Shown here: in pieces, positions 43,840 through 52,264 of the stretch
Layout of the letters: the number at the start of each line of letters is the position of its first letter
How positions within the stretch are numbered: position 1 is the first letter of the stretch
DNA from: Candidatus Methylospira mobilis
Lineage (GTDB): Bacteria; Pseudomonadota; Gammaproteobacteria; Methylococcales; Methylococcaceae
DNA: 64,000 nt
Reading direction: 5' to 3'
NCBI RefSeq assembly: GCF_009498235.1
Contig: NZ_CP044205.1
Span: forward strand, 2,667,389 to 2,731,388
Position numbers and translations under genes: made by a program
The notes under the pieces: generated by a model
Database searches by the model: none
The model's input: the letters and a program-made list of their open reading frames with translations, nothing else
What the model was told of the DNA's origin: nothing

Positions 43840-45118
43840 TCGCTGCCGCATCATCGGCGTACTCGACAATGGCGCTGCCGGGATCACTGCCGGTGCTTTG
43901 CGCCTGATTCACGAAGCGGAGCTGGTGATCGGCGCTACGCGCACCTTGAAGCTGCTCGCTGCAGCTATCGACGTCAATGCCGAACAGCGCGACTTGAGCG
44001 GGCAACTGACCCAGGTTCCGTCCTGGGTCGCGCAAGCCCTGGAACAGGGCCGCAGCGTAGTGGTGCTGGCCAGCGGAGATCCGTTGTGCCATGGCATAGC
44101 CGCTTATCTGGCCGGAAAACTGGATCGCTCCACACTGGAAATCATACCCAATGTTTCCACGCTGCAATGGGCTTTTGCGCGCCTGGGGTTGAGCTGGCAA
44201 CACGCTGCGATTGCATCCGTGCACAGCCGCGATGCCGGAGAGTGGGTGTCCGGCGCAGGACCGGAACATGGACTTTACGCATTACTGCAGCAGCTACGCA
44301 ACGCCACGCTGGTCGCTGCATTTACCAGCCCGGAAAACAGCCCCGACCGTATCGCGCGCATGCTGCTCGCCGAAGGCCTGGCGCCGGAGTTCGAAATACT
44401 GGTTGCGCAACACCTATTGCAAAAAGACGAATGCATATCGGATTGGTTGGCTGTCGAACAAGCCGCGCTGCAGCATTTTGCCGACCCCAATATCGTCATT
44501 CTGCACCGTAAACAACCGCAACCCGACGAAGCCTTATTCGGCTTGCCCGACGAACGCTTTCACCAGCGTACGCCGGAGCGCGGCTTGATTACCAAGCGCG
44601 AAGTCCGGGCGGTGTCGCTGGCGCGCCTGGAGCTGCGCGCGCACAGCATCGTCTGGGACATCGGCGCAGGTTCCGGAGCAGTCGGCCTGGAGGCGTCGCG
44701 TCTGTGTCCGCACGGGCATGTTTACGCCATCGAAAAAAACGAGGCCGACTACGCCATAGCGCTGAGTAACCGCGCAAGCCTGAAAGCGGCCAACTACACG
44801 CTGATCCATGGACGCGCTCCGCCGGACATTTCCGGTTGGCCCGATGCCGACGCCATTTTTATCGGCGGCTCCGGCGGCGAATTGCGCGAATTGATCCTGC
44901 TGTGCTTGCAACGCTTGCGCAGCGGTGGTCGGCTGGTGATTAACTTCGTCACCATAGAAAATCTGGCTAACGCCGTGGAAACGCTAAAAGAGTCGGGCGC
45001 TCCGTGGGACGTAACCCAACTGCAAGCGGCACGCAGTCGGCCTATACTCGATCTGCATCGCATGCAGGCGGAAAACCCGGTGTGGATCATCAGCGCGGGG
45101 AAGCCGGGCAATGAATAA
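43832..45118 (+). CDS. cobL: Precorrin-6Y C5,C15-methyltransferase (decarboxylating), CbiET fusion
   Basis: 428 residues in two domains. The N-terminal half (about 1-210, CbiE) is a tetrapyrrole methylase with IIGVLDNGAAGITAGAL and VVLASGDPLCHGI. The C-terminal half (about 230-420, CbiT) has the Rossmann SAM motif IVWDIGAGSGAVGLEASRL and AIFIGGSGGELREL. It methylates C5 and C15 and decarboxylates the C12 acetate. It overlaps both neighbours by 8 bp. Confidence 0.95.
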   Translation: MSDRCRIIGVLDNGAAGITAGALRLIHEAELVIGATRTLKLLAAAIDVNAEQRDLSGQLTQVPSWVAQALEQGRSVVVLASGDPLCHGIAAYLAGKLDRSTLEIIPNVSTLQWAFARLGLSWQHAAIASVHSRDAGEWVSGAGPEHGLYALLQQLRNATLVAAFTSPENSPDRIARMLLAEGLAPEFEILVAQHLLQKDECISDWLAVEQAALQHFADPNIVILHRKQPQPDEALFGLPDERFHQRTPERGLITKREVRAVSLARLELRAHSIVWDIGAGSGAVGLEASRLCPHGHVYAIEKNEADYAIALSNRASLKAANYTLIHGRAPPDISGWPDADAIFIGGSGGELRELILLCLQRLRSGGRLVINFVTIENLANAVETLKESGAPWDVTQLQAARSRPILDLHRMQAENPVWIISAGKPGNE

Positions 45119-45878
45119 CAGACAAGGCCGTTTGTTCGGCGTTTCGCTCGGTCCCGGCGACCCCGGTTTGATTACCCGGCGCGCCTATGCATTGCTGCAA
45201 CGCAGCGACGCGCACTGGACCTACCCGGTACGGCGAAAAAATGCCGAAAGCCATGCCTTGCAGATCGCATTGCAATCGGGGCTGGCATTGCCAGCGGAAC
45301 ACACGCCGCTGGTTTTTCCGATGACCCACGACAGCGAAATTCTGGCAGGTTACTGGCTGCAAGCCGCCGAAACCGTGCAGGTGCGCCTGAATAGCGGACA
45401 GGATGTGCTGTTTCTAGTGGAAGGCGACGCGTCCACCTACTCGACTTTCAGCCATTTGGCGCGCACGCTGTCCGCCCTGGACGATCAGGCGCGTATCGAA
45501 ACCATTCCCGGCGTACCGTCCTTTAATGCCGCCGCCGCCAGTTTCGGCATGCCGCTGGCGGATACCGACGAAACCGTGGCGATTATCCCCGCCGGTTACG
45601 GCATCGCGATGATCGAACGCCTGCTGGATGATTTCGACACGCTGGTGTTATTGAAGGTCAAACCACTGCTGGACGATATCCTGGAGCTTTTGCAACGCCG
45701 CCAGCTGTTGCCTTATGCCGCATTCATCGAAAAGGCCGGCACCGAGTTCGAACGCATCGAAATCGATGTCACCGCTTTGCGCGGCGAAAAAGTTAATTAT
45801 CTGTCGTTGTTGCTGGTGAAAAATCCGAGCAGGGAGCGAAGCGAAGTACAGCGCGGCTGCCGTAAAAAGTCTGAATGA
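45111..45878 (+). CDS. cobI: Precorrin-2 / cobalt-factor II C20-methyltransferase
   Basis: 255 residues, CobI/CbiL type. LFGVSLGPGDPGLITRRAY starts the SAM/tetrapyrrole domain. VLFLVEGDASTYSTFSHL is the second signature, followed by IPGVPSFNAAAASFG. It performs the first ring methylation after cobalt insertion. It overlaps cobL by 8 bp. A 19-bp gap then leads to a protease-like gene before the pathway resumes with cbiG. Confidence 0.95.
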   Translation: MNNRQGRLFGVSLGPGDPGLITRRAYALLQRSDAHWTYPVRRKNAESHALQIALQSGLALPAEHTPLVFPMTHDSEILAGYWLQAAETVQVRLNSGQDVLFLVEGDASTYSTFSHLARTLSALDDQARIETIPGVPSFNAAAASFGMPLADTDETVAIIPAGYGIAMIERLLDDFDTLVLLKVKPLLDDILELLQRRQLLPYAAFIEKAGTEFERIEIDVTALRGEKVNYLSLLLVKNPSRERSEVQRGCRKKSE

Positions 45879-45897
45879 TGGGCAATGGAGAGACAAC

Positions 45898-46302
45898 ATG
45901 GGACATATTTTCGCCAATATTGAACTGAGTAATCCACGCAAGCCTGAATTGCGTCCATTGGCGGTCACGGCGCTGGCCGATACCGGCGCTTTGATGCTGT
46001 GCCTGCCTGAGGATATTGCACTGCAACTCGATTTGCAAACAGAATCGTTACGTGAAGTTACCGTAGCAGATGGCCGCTCAATGACCGTGCCTTACGTCGG
46101 GCCGGTGAAAGCGTCGTTCGAAAACAGAATGTGTTTTGTCGGGACGCTGCTGATGGGAGATGAAGTGTTGCTCGGCGCTGTACCTATGCAAGACATGGAC
46201 CTGCAGCTGTCGCCTGGTCATCAAAGGGTAACGGTAAACCCAAACAGTCCCAATATCCCTCATGCCCGAGTAAAAAAGAACATTAATCAACACTCGGAGT
46301 AA
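45898..46302 (+). CDS. Clan AA (retropepsin-like) aspartic protease
   Basis: 134 residues. The catalytic D-T-G-A motif is seen in ALADTGALMLCLPEDIA, with the hydrophobic second element LLGAVPMQDMDL, matching single-domain retropepsin-like proteins of about 120-130 residues that would work as homodimers. No signal peptide or membrane segment. GGAGAGA precedes the ATG, a strong own ribosome site. The gene lies between cobI and cbiG on the same strand with gaps of 19 and 6 bp, so it is carried in the B12 transcript. No link between this protease family and cobalamin is known to me; the gene may simply be an insertion. Confidence 0.85.
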   Translation: MGHIFANIELSNPRKPELRPLAVTALADTGALMLCLPEDIALQLDLQTESLREVTVADGRSMTVPYVGPVKASFENRMCFVGTLLMGDEVLLGAVPMQDMDLQLSPGHQRVTVNPNSPNIPHARVKKNINQHSE

Positions 46303-46308
46303 GCATTA

Positions 46309-47061
46309 ATGCATTCAGCCCCAAATGCCCCGGCGCCATTGATTGCGCTGGTAGCAATCACCAAACACGGCGTCGCGCAAGCAGCGAAACTGGCCGAACT
46401 GCACCCCGACGCGGAAATCGCGGTACCGGAAAAATTCGCGACCAGCTTGACGTCATTGACGAATACGATACACGCGCTGCCCGGCGCATTGAGCGGTCAC
46501 ATCGGCGACTTGTTTTCGCGTTACGATCAACTCGTATTTTTCGTATCGCTGGGCGCGGTGGTACGCCTGATCGCCCCGCATCTGAAATCCAAGGAGGAAG
46601 ACCCCGGCGTGCTGGTGGTGGACGACAACGCGCGCTATGTAATTCCGGTACTGTCAGGCCATGTCGGCGGCGCCAACGCCTATGCCGAATATTTGGCGGC
46701 GCTGCTGGAAGCGGAAGCGGTATTGACCACGGCGTCGGATGTAGGCAAAACCATTCCGGTCGATATACTCGGGCGCGAATTGGGCTGGCGGGTGGAAGCG
46801 CCAAAAATCAACATTACGCGGGTATCCGCGCATGTTGTTAACGAAGAAGCCGTCGCCTTCGTCCAGGAGGCCGGAGCTATAAACTGGTGGACGCGCCCTA
46901 CCCCGTTGCCCGCCAATATTCATTTATTCAAAAGTTTCGAGGAAGTCGATCTCGAGCGGCATCGCGCTGTGCTGTGGGTAACCCGGCGTGAAATAGCGCC
47001 TGAACTGTGGGCGCAACTGGAAGAACGCCTGGTGGTCTATCGACCACCCGAGGAACGATAA
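46309..47061 (+). CDS. cbiG: Cobalt-precorrin-5A hydrolase CbiG, N-terminal and central domains
   Basis: 250 residues. The core DQLVFFVSLGAVVRLIAPHL with DPGVLVVDDNARYVIPVLSG and HVGGANAYAEYLA is the CbiG N-terminal domain; the central domain follows from about 140 (VGKTIPVDILGRELGW). CbiG opens the delta-lactone and releases acetaldehyde (C20) in the early-cobalt pathway. The third domain is encoded separately by the next gene, starting 2 bp downstream, so CbiG is split here. Confidence 0.93.
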   Translation: MHSAPNAPAPLIALVAITKHGVAQAAKLAELHPDAEIAVPEKFATSLTSLTNTIHALPGALSGHIGDLFSRYDQLVFFVSLGAVVRLIAPHLKSKEEDPGVLVVDDNARYVIPVLSGHVGGANAYAEYLAALLEAEAVLTTASDVGKTIPVDILGRELGWRVEAPKINITRVSAHVVNEEAVAFVQEAGAINWWTRPTPLPANIHLFKSFEEVDLERHRAVLWVTRREIAPELWAQLEERLVVYRPPEER

Positions 47062-47063
47062 AC

Positions 47064-47456
47064 ATGCGCGTGATGTTAGGGCTAGGCTGCGATCGCAACG
47101 CTTCGCTGGATACCTTGCTGCAGGCAATCGAACAGGCGCTGAGCAGCGCCGGCTTAACGCCGCACGATGTAGCCGGAGTGGCCAGTATCGACAGGAAAAA
47201 CGATGAAACCGCGCTGCTGCAGGCAGCGCGGCAACATGACTGGCCGTTGCATTTTTTTCCGGCGGAAACCTTGGCGCAAGTGCCGGTGCCAAACCCATCG
47301 GAAACAGTGCGCAAATACATGGGTACGCCGGCGGTGGCTGAAGCAGCGGCTTTGCTGGCATCCGGCGGCGAGTTGATATTGGAAAAATACAAATACCAGG
47401 GTACGGACGGAAAAAACGCCACAGTATCGATAGCGAGAATGAATGATGGCAAATAG
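47064..47456 (+). CDS. cobE: CobE / CbiG C-terminal domain protein
   Basis: 130 residues from the ATG at 47064. GLGCDRNASLDTLLQAIEQA is the typical start of the CobE/CbiG_C domain, followed by VAGVASIDRKNDETAL and the end IARMNDGK. In single-chain CbiG this domain closes the protein; as a free unit it is named CobE. With the preceding gene it should make up complete CbiG. It ends 14 bp inside the start of cobJ. Confidence 0.92.
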   Translation: MRVMLGLGCDRNASLDTLLQAIEQALSSAGLTPHDVAGVASIDRKNDETALLQAARQHDWPLHFFPAETLAQVPVPNPSETVRKYMGTPAVAEAAALLASGGELILEKYKYQGTDGKNATVSIARMNDGK

Positions 47457-48828
47457 CGGCAAAATTTTATTAGTGGGCTTCGGTCCCGGTTCAGTCGAAC
47501 ACATGACCCAGCGCGCGCGCGCTGCGATAGCCGAAGCGGACGTGGTAATCGGCTATTCGACCTATATAAAACTGGTTCAGGATCTGCTCGAAGGCAAGGA
47601 AGTAATCCGCAAAGGGATGACCGAGGAAATCGACCGCTGCAGCGAAGCCTACGAACAAGCGCTGCAGGGCAAAACCGTGGCGCTGATTTCCTCCGGCGAT
47701 ATCGGCGTCTATGGCATGGCCGGGCCAACCTATGAAGTATTACTGAAATCAGGCTGGACGCCGGACAGTCATATCAGCGTGGAAGTCATTCCCGGTGCAA
47801 CCGCGCTGAATGCCTGCGCTGCGCTGGTTGGAGCGCCTCTGACCCATGACTTTTGCTCTATTTCGCTGTCAGACCTGCTTACGCCGTGGCCGGTTATAGC
47901 CAAGCGGCTGGAAGCGGCGGCGCGCGGTGATTTCGTGGTCGCACTGTACAACCCGAAAAGCGGCCGCCGCACGCAGCAAATTGTCGAAGCGCAAGCCATA
48001 TTGCTGCGCTATCGGAGCCCGGAAACACCTGTAGCCATCGTCAAATCCGGATACCGGCGCCGACAGGCGATTTACAAAACCACCCTGGACAACATGGCAG
48101 AGTGCGATATCGGCATGCTGTGTACGGTGCTGATCGGCAATAGCAGTACTTTTATACGCGAAGGGCTGATGATCACCCCGCGCGGCTATGCCAACAAATA
48201 CGACCAGCTAAACGGCGCAACCAGAGGCGGCGAACAGGCAGGCCGCTCGCTGAGCATGGGGTTGATCGGTTGGCATGCCTGCGTGCGCAAACATATCAGG
48301 GAACAGCCGCAGCTTTCGCTACGCGACATTGCACAATATTTCGATACTTCCCTGGCTGAAATACTTGCCGCCATTGCTACCAGAACGCCTGAAGAAGAGA
48401 CAGGACCTTATCAGGCGAAAGCCTTGCCTGCGGACAATATCGAAAAAGTTCTGGAATCTGCGAAAACCTGGGGCCATTTGCGCGCAATAGTCCGTAGCCA
48501 GGGCGGCGCAACCGCGGAATTGTTGCTGCAGGCGGTTAATCTGGTCCGGCGCGGAGATTGGCTCAATCTGGTCAATGAGCATTTTCATTTACACGTCGAT
48601 ATAAGCGGTATCCAGCGCGCATGGTTTTTTAGCCGCGCCGATCTACAGCATGGCGTCTATTTTTGCGACAAGCACGGCAACGCAGTATTTTCGTTGTTGC
48701 TGGTCAAGCAGGGACTAACTTACGATGCCGGATCATTGGCAGCTTTTAAAAACACAACCGAGCAATTCGGACTAATCTACCTTCACGTTGCAGAACCTGT
48801 TGAAATCGAGGAAAAATCCGATGAATGA
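47443..48828 (+). CDS. cobJ: Precorrin-3B / cobalt-factor III C17-methyltransferase fused to a HutX/ChuX-like domain
   Basis: 461 residues. Residues 1-255 are the CobJ/CbiH methyltransferase (LLVGFGPGSVEHMTQRA, ALISSGDIGVYGMAGP, VVALYNPKSGRR, ending MITPRGY), which methylates C17 and contracts the ring. Residues about 276-445 are extra and match heme-binding HutX/ChuX in order: a helical head (HIREQPQLSLRDIAQYFDTS), a WGHLRAIVRSQGG strand, HFHLHVDISGI, and the paired end VYFCDKHGNAVFSLLLVKQG. The methyltransferase is complete, so this is a fusion, not a broken gene. A role in holding the corrin intermediate is inference. Two tandem ATG codons start it; it overlaps cobE by 14 bp and the ferredoxin gene by 8 bp. 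Confidence 0.9.
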   Translation: MMANSGKILLVGFGPGSVEHMTQRARAAIAEADVVIGYSTYIKLVQDLLEGKEVIRKGMTEEIDRCSEAYEQALQGKTVALISSGDIGVYGMAGPTYEVLLKSGWTPDSHISVEVIPGATALNACAALVGAPLTHDFCSISLSDLLTPWPVIAKRLEAAARGDFVVALYNPKSGRRTQQIVEAQAILLRYRSPETPVAIVKSGYRRRQAIYKTTLDNMAECDIGMLCTVLIGNSSTFIREGLMITPRGYANKYDQLNGATRGGEQAGRSLSMGLIGWHACVRKHIREQPQLSLRDIAQYFDTSLAEILAAIATRTPEEETGPYQAKALPADNIEKVLESAKTWGHLRAIVRSQGGATAELLLQAVNLVRRGDWLNLVNEHFHLHVDISGIQRAWFFSRADLQHGVYFCDKHGNAVFSLLLVKQGLTYDAGSLAAFKNTTEQFGLIYLHVAEPVEIEEKSDE

Positions 48829-49177
48829 CGATACCCGGACCGCCATACCAGAAAAACCGAAAATGGCCGACTATAAACGGCTCCTGCTGGTTTGCACCGG
48901 CCCGCGCTGTACGCTGAACGGGGAAGGACAGACACTGTTCGATGGTCTCGGTGAAAAATTCAAGGCGGCCGGCATAGATCAAGGCCCGTTGCGTGTTAAG
49001 CGTACCCGGGTTTCCTGTTTCGCCACCTGCAAGGCCGGTCCGATCGTCTGCGTACAACCAGATGGAATATGGTACTACAATGTCAACGAAGCCAATCTGG
49101 ACCGTATCATTCAGCAACACCTCGTTGGAGGAGAACCGGTCGAGGATTTAATCTACCACCGCGGGCCGGAATTGTGA
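48821..49177 (+). CDS. [2Fe-2S] ferredoxin, thioredoxin-like fold
   Basis: 118 residues from the ATG at 48821, which overlaps the cobJ stop by 8 bp. Four cysteines lie as in thioredoxin-like [2Fe-2S] ferredoxins: CTGPRC near residues 25-30 and CFATCKAGP about 40 residues on. The end (YYNVNEANLDRIIQQHL) is also typical. As the last gene of the operon it may supply electrons for a pathway step such as the ring contraction or the CbiJ-type reduction; this is inferred from position only. Confidence 0.9.
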   Translation: MNDDTRTAIPEKPKMADYKRLLLVCTGPRCTLNGEGQTLFDGLGEKFKAAGIDQGPLRVKRTRVSCFATCKAGPIVCVQPDGIWYYNVNEANLDRIIQQHLVGGEPVEDLIYHRGPEL

Positions 49178-49496
49178 AAGCCAAATCGCAACAGTGACCA
49201 AGCGTTTATAAGATACGTCCACCCGCTCGCTTTCAGTAGGGATACTGAAGACAGGGGATTAATCGGGGCTGCGCCGTTTACGCGCCGTAGAACTGTGCTG
49301 CGGCCCCGTACACCATCATGGCCTGTCCCTGACGCATAGCCAGAAGACTAGGCCTTCGGAAAGTAACCTCCCCGGATCAAGTCCGGGGCAGGCGCTGTCG
49401 GCTGGATACCGGCATTCCCTGTCGCCATGACGGTTTTTTCCGTACAGATCTGAACGGACGGAAATGCTTTATACAGTTTCCACGTTGGACTTGCTA
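49178..49496. other. Intergenic region after the cobalamin operon, with a repeat fragment
   Basis: No gene is seen. It contains CCCCGGATCAAGTCCGGGG (about 49371-49389), a good inverted repeat, followed by GGCTGGATACCGGCA and CATGACGG, which recall the repeats near 27400 and 61440. The hairpin could end the operon transcript although it lacks a T-run. Confidence 0.5.
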
Positions 49497-49778
49497 CTAA
49501 TGCGCAGCGACAACTGCCTTGATTTGCTCCAGCGTCAGATAGCCTTTCTTCTCCGTGTCGATATTCTCAAAACCCGCTGCAATGCGCGGCATTCCACCCT
49601 TGGCCTCTTCCAGCGTGAGTTTGCCGTCACCATTCTTGTCCGCCGCCTTAAAGCGGGTTTCAGCCAACTGGATCTGTTCATTGGCAGTTTGGGCATATGA
49701 GGCTCCCGTTGCGGCCAGGCATATTCCGATGCTCAAGACGACGCGAGGTAATTTGTTGGACAGATACTTGAAAAACAT
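49497..49778 (-). CDS. Exported EF-hand protein
   Basis: 93 residues. A signal peptide (VVLSIGICLAATGASYA) is followed by one good calcium-binding loop, DKNGDGKLTLEE, and a second degenerate one, DTEKKGYLTLEQ, in which Lys replaces usual oxygen ligands. It is periplasmic, of unknown partner. AAGGAAG lies before the ATG. It is convergent with the cobalamin operon. Confidence 0.85.
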   Translation of the reverse strand: MFFKYLSNKLPRVVLSIGICLAATGASYAQTANEQIQLAETRFKAADKNGDGKLTLEEAKGGMPRIAAGFENIDTEKKGYLTLEQIKAVVAAH

Positions 49779-49924
49779 TTTTTCTTCCTTTTCAGTAGAG
49801 GAACTTGAAACATTGAAAACGATAACCTGTTAAAGCAACCGGCCGGACTGTCATTTTTCAAGGGAACCCAGAAGTACAATCACGCTGTAATTCCCTCGAT
49901 AATCGATGTTTGAAAAAATAGCTA

Positions 49925-50236
49925 TTAAATCTTGAACTCTTCCTTATCGCGCCCGACAGACTCATAATGTCTGAGCCATTTCGGCTTGGCGCCTACTCCG
50001 CCCCAAGTCGAGCCGCTGTCAGGGTCACGGTATTTTGCAACGATATTCGGCTTGTTACGCCCTGAAGCCTTGCCGCCTTCACCACGAAAACCCAACTGAG
50101 CTGCGGTAATGCCATATTCATGTATCTTCTGCTTGATTTCGGCAATCACATTGGCCAGCTCCTGCTCGCGTATTGCTTCAGCCTGCCTGGATAGTTCTGC
50201 AATTCTTTCCTGTAATTCTTTATATGATGTAGACAT
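49925..50236 (-). CDS. H-NS-family nucleoid protein
   Basis: 103 residues from the ATG at 50236, with GGGAGAG upstream; an ATG 4 codons earlier lies within that site. The N-terminal half is a coiled-coil dimerisation region (YKELQERIAELSRQAEAIRE). The C-terminal DNA-binding domain has YRDPDSGSTWGGVGAKPKWL, matching the H-NS Y-R-x-P...W-x-G-R-G-x-x-P-x-W motif except that the DNA-contacting R of GRG is V. It may silence AT-rich or foreign DNA; the altered motif could change affinity. Confidence 0.88.
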   Translation of the reverse strand: MSTSYKELQERIAELSRQAEAIREQELANVIAEIKQKIHEYGITAAQLGFRGEGGKASGRNKPNIVAKYRDPDSGSTWGGVGAKPKWLRHYESVGRDKEEFKI

Positions 50237-50374
50237 ATTCTCTCCCATTGATAACTACCCGTATAATGTGCCATTGCACAGGCATATTAGTCAAGCGTTT
50301 TATTCGATGGTATAATTAAAATATTGTAAACCTAAACAGGACAGGCAGCCAATTCATCTACTTGCTTCCATCGT

Positions 50375-51598
50375 TCAGAAAGCGGCAACAAACCCCAGCA
50401 TGGATATGATGGAATTAGTGAATTGCGTAGTTCCACCGCTGGTTTGACCATACAGTTGCAAGCGATGGTTAATGGTCCAGACAAACCCAGCGCCCACGGC
50501 GTTCTGTTTGGGTTTATTGTCGTTATCATACGATGATAAAACCTGGGGTCCACGCGGCAAGCCCATAGCATTGTAATATCCATGCACGAATACAGCAAAG
50601 TCCTTGCTGAAAAAGTCGCGCTGAAACGCCCATTGAAAAACGAACTCCCAGGCATTAACTGATGAATTTCCCTGCGTAAGCGTTCTCGTCGCGCCCAAGT
50701 TATACTCGAAGTCGATATCAAACGGCAACGACTGATCGAAGTTGAAGCTAATTGAAGGCTGAGTTCCTTGATAAAAGGCCGGATTACTGCTAAGCCATGG
50801 CGTCTGTATATAGGCTTCCAGGCCCGCTGCCGGAAGAAAATACTTCTGATTTTCTCCCCACAAATGAATCTTGGTATCGAACGCAATCGGAGAAAAACCC
50901 CATGCCTGCGAAGCCCCGCCGCTCCACGATACCCCATTGCCAAACAAGCGCAGCTCGATATTGTCGGTAGCGCCGTAACGCAGCAGAAATTCGGAATTAT
51001 ACTGGGCAGGATTATTCGTTCCGGTCCCGTAGTAAGTAAAGGGAGACAGCTCGAAATAGCCGCGCCCTTGCGGAAGGGTAAATGCGCTGTTGGGGAAGTT
51101 CGCCAAATCGGAACCCGGGTTGCTGACATCGATCTGCGTACGCCATTTGTCTATGTTTTCTGGAAGACGCGCTCGCGAGCGATTGTAACGGCCTTTAAAA
51201 AACTCATCCATGGTATCGTCAGCCACCTGCTCTCCGTAGGCGCTAATAGCGGATGCGCCGGGATCGGCATGCACGGGATGCCCATCCTCCGCAGCTACAG
51301 GCTGGAGATCGGCGTCTTTCATTATATCGGCAACCAACAACCGGCTATATTCCTGCACCTGCCGGTTAAAACTATCCTGAGCCGCAGTTTCTTCAACAGC
51401 AGTGGAAGCGTTTGCGGGAGCGGGCCCCGATGCCGCCGCAGAAGTTGACAATACAGAATTTTTTTCAGAAGGAATTTTCGTATCGGCCGATTTGACCGGC
51501 AAGGCGCATCCTGTCAATCCCGAAACAAAACACAGAAGCAGGGCAATATTATAGTTGGATATCAGCATACATATCTTCGCGCCATTCCCCCATGCCAT
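50375..51598 (-). CDS. Outer-membrane beta-barrel lipoprotein, unknown substrate
   Basis: 407 residues from the ATG at 51598, selected for GGAGA six bases upstream. The leader (LISNYNIALLLCFVSGLTGC) ends in a lipobox. A helical, Ala-rich segment of about 130 residues follows. Then comes a 250-residue beta-rich region with repeated aromatic strands (GRGYFELSPFTYYGTGTNN; NIELRLFGNGVSW), ending FVAAF with a terminal Phe. The barrel resembles the phenol-degradation MetA-like outer-membrane family, but the match is by pattern only. It is divergent from the next gene pair. Confidence 0.7.
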   Translation of the reverse strand: MAWGNGAKICMLISNYNIALLLCFVSGLTGCALPVKSADTKIPSEKNSVLSTSAAASGPAPANASTAVEETAAQDSFNRQVQEYSRLLVADIMKDADLQPVAAEDGHPVHADPGASAISAYGEQVADDTMDEFFKGRYNRSRARLPENIDKWRTQIDVSNPGSDLANFPNSAFTLPQGRGYFELSPFTYYGTGTNNPAQYNSEFLLRYGATDNIELRLFGNGVSWSGGASQAWGFSPIAFDTKIHLWGENQKYFLPAAGLEAYIQTPWLSSNPAFYQGTQPSISFNFDQSLPFDIDFEYNLGATRTLTQGNSSVNAWEFVFQWAFQRDFFSKDFAVFVHGYYNAMGLPRGPQVLSSYDNDNKPKQNAVGAGFVWTINHRLQLYGQTSGGTTQFTNSIISMLGFVAAF

Positions 51599-51729
51599 TA
51601 TTTTCTCCATATTCCGATTGCATGTACCAAGAGTCGCTGAAATAATAACAGAATATTTAAGGATGCTGTCCGGGTTGAAAATGTCCGGACTTATAAACGG
51701 CAGCCCGCAAATGGAACAGGAGGCAGCAC

Positions 51730-52203
51730 ATGCGCCACGCTTTAATTTTAACCGCACTCTGGCTCGCGTTCAGCCCGCTGCGTGTACTTGCAGCCGACGA
51801 TGCGAGTTCGGCGCAAAGCGGAGCTGTTATCGAGAAGGCGGACCTCGCAGCACGAAAAAAACTCATCCACGACAATCTGCCCCTAACCGAAACCGAGGCG
51901 CGGGCTTTCTGGCCGCTTTATGAAGCCTATGAAAAGCAGCTTAAGCAACTGGGCGAACGCAGAAGCGCGAATCTGGGGCGGCTGGGAGAAGACTTCGAAG
52001 CCATGAGTAACGAAAACGCCGCGAAATTCATACGCGACAACCTGAAAATGCAAAGTGATCGCCTGAAAATAACGTCTCAATATTTCAAGGAACTGGAACA
52101 GGTTTTGTCCGGAAAAAACCTGGCCAGATATTACCAGATAGAATATCAAATACGCGCTACGATAGATGCCAGAATTTCAGAAAGCATTCCACTGGTAAAA
52201 TAA
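51730..52203 (+). CDS. Small secreted helical protein, first of tandem pair
   Basis: 157 residues. The signal peptide ends LRVLAA. The mature part is highly helical: AARKKLIHDNLPLTETEARA with FWPLYEAYEKQLKQLGERR, then NLKMQSDRLKITSQYFKELE and LARYYQIEYQIRATIDARI, ending ISESIPLVK. The heptad-like pattern recalls periplasmic Spy/CpxP-type chaperones, without their exact LTxxQ motif. AGGAGG lies near the ATG. A paralogue follows 61 bp downstream. The function is unknown. Confidence 0.75.
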   Translation: MRHALILTALWLAFSPLRVLAADDASSAQSGAVIEKADLAARKKLIHDNLPLTETEARAFWPLYEAYEKQLKQLGERRSANLGRLGEDFEAMSNENAAKFIRDNLKMQSDRLKITSQYFKELEQVLSGKNLARYYQIEYQIRATIDARISESIPLVK

Positions 52204-52264
52204 GTCAACACCGGCAATATGCTTTTCAGATCTCCTTTCCCGCCAGACACTAAAGAATAACAAT

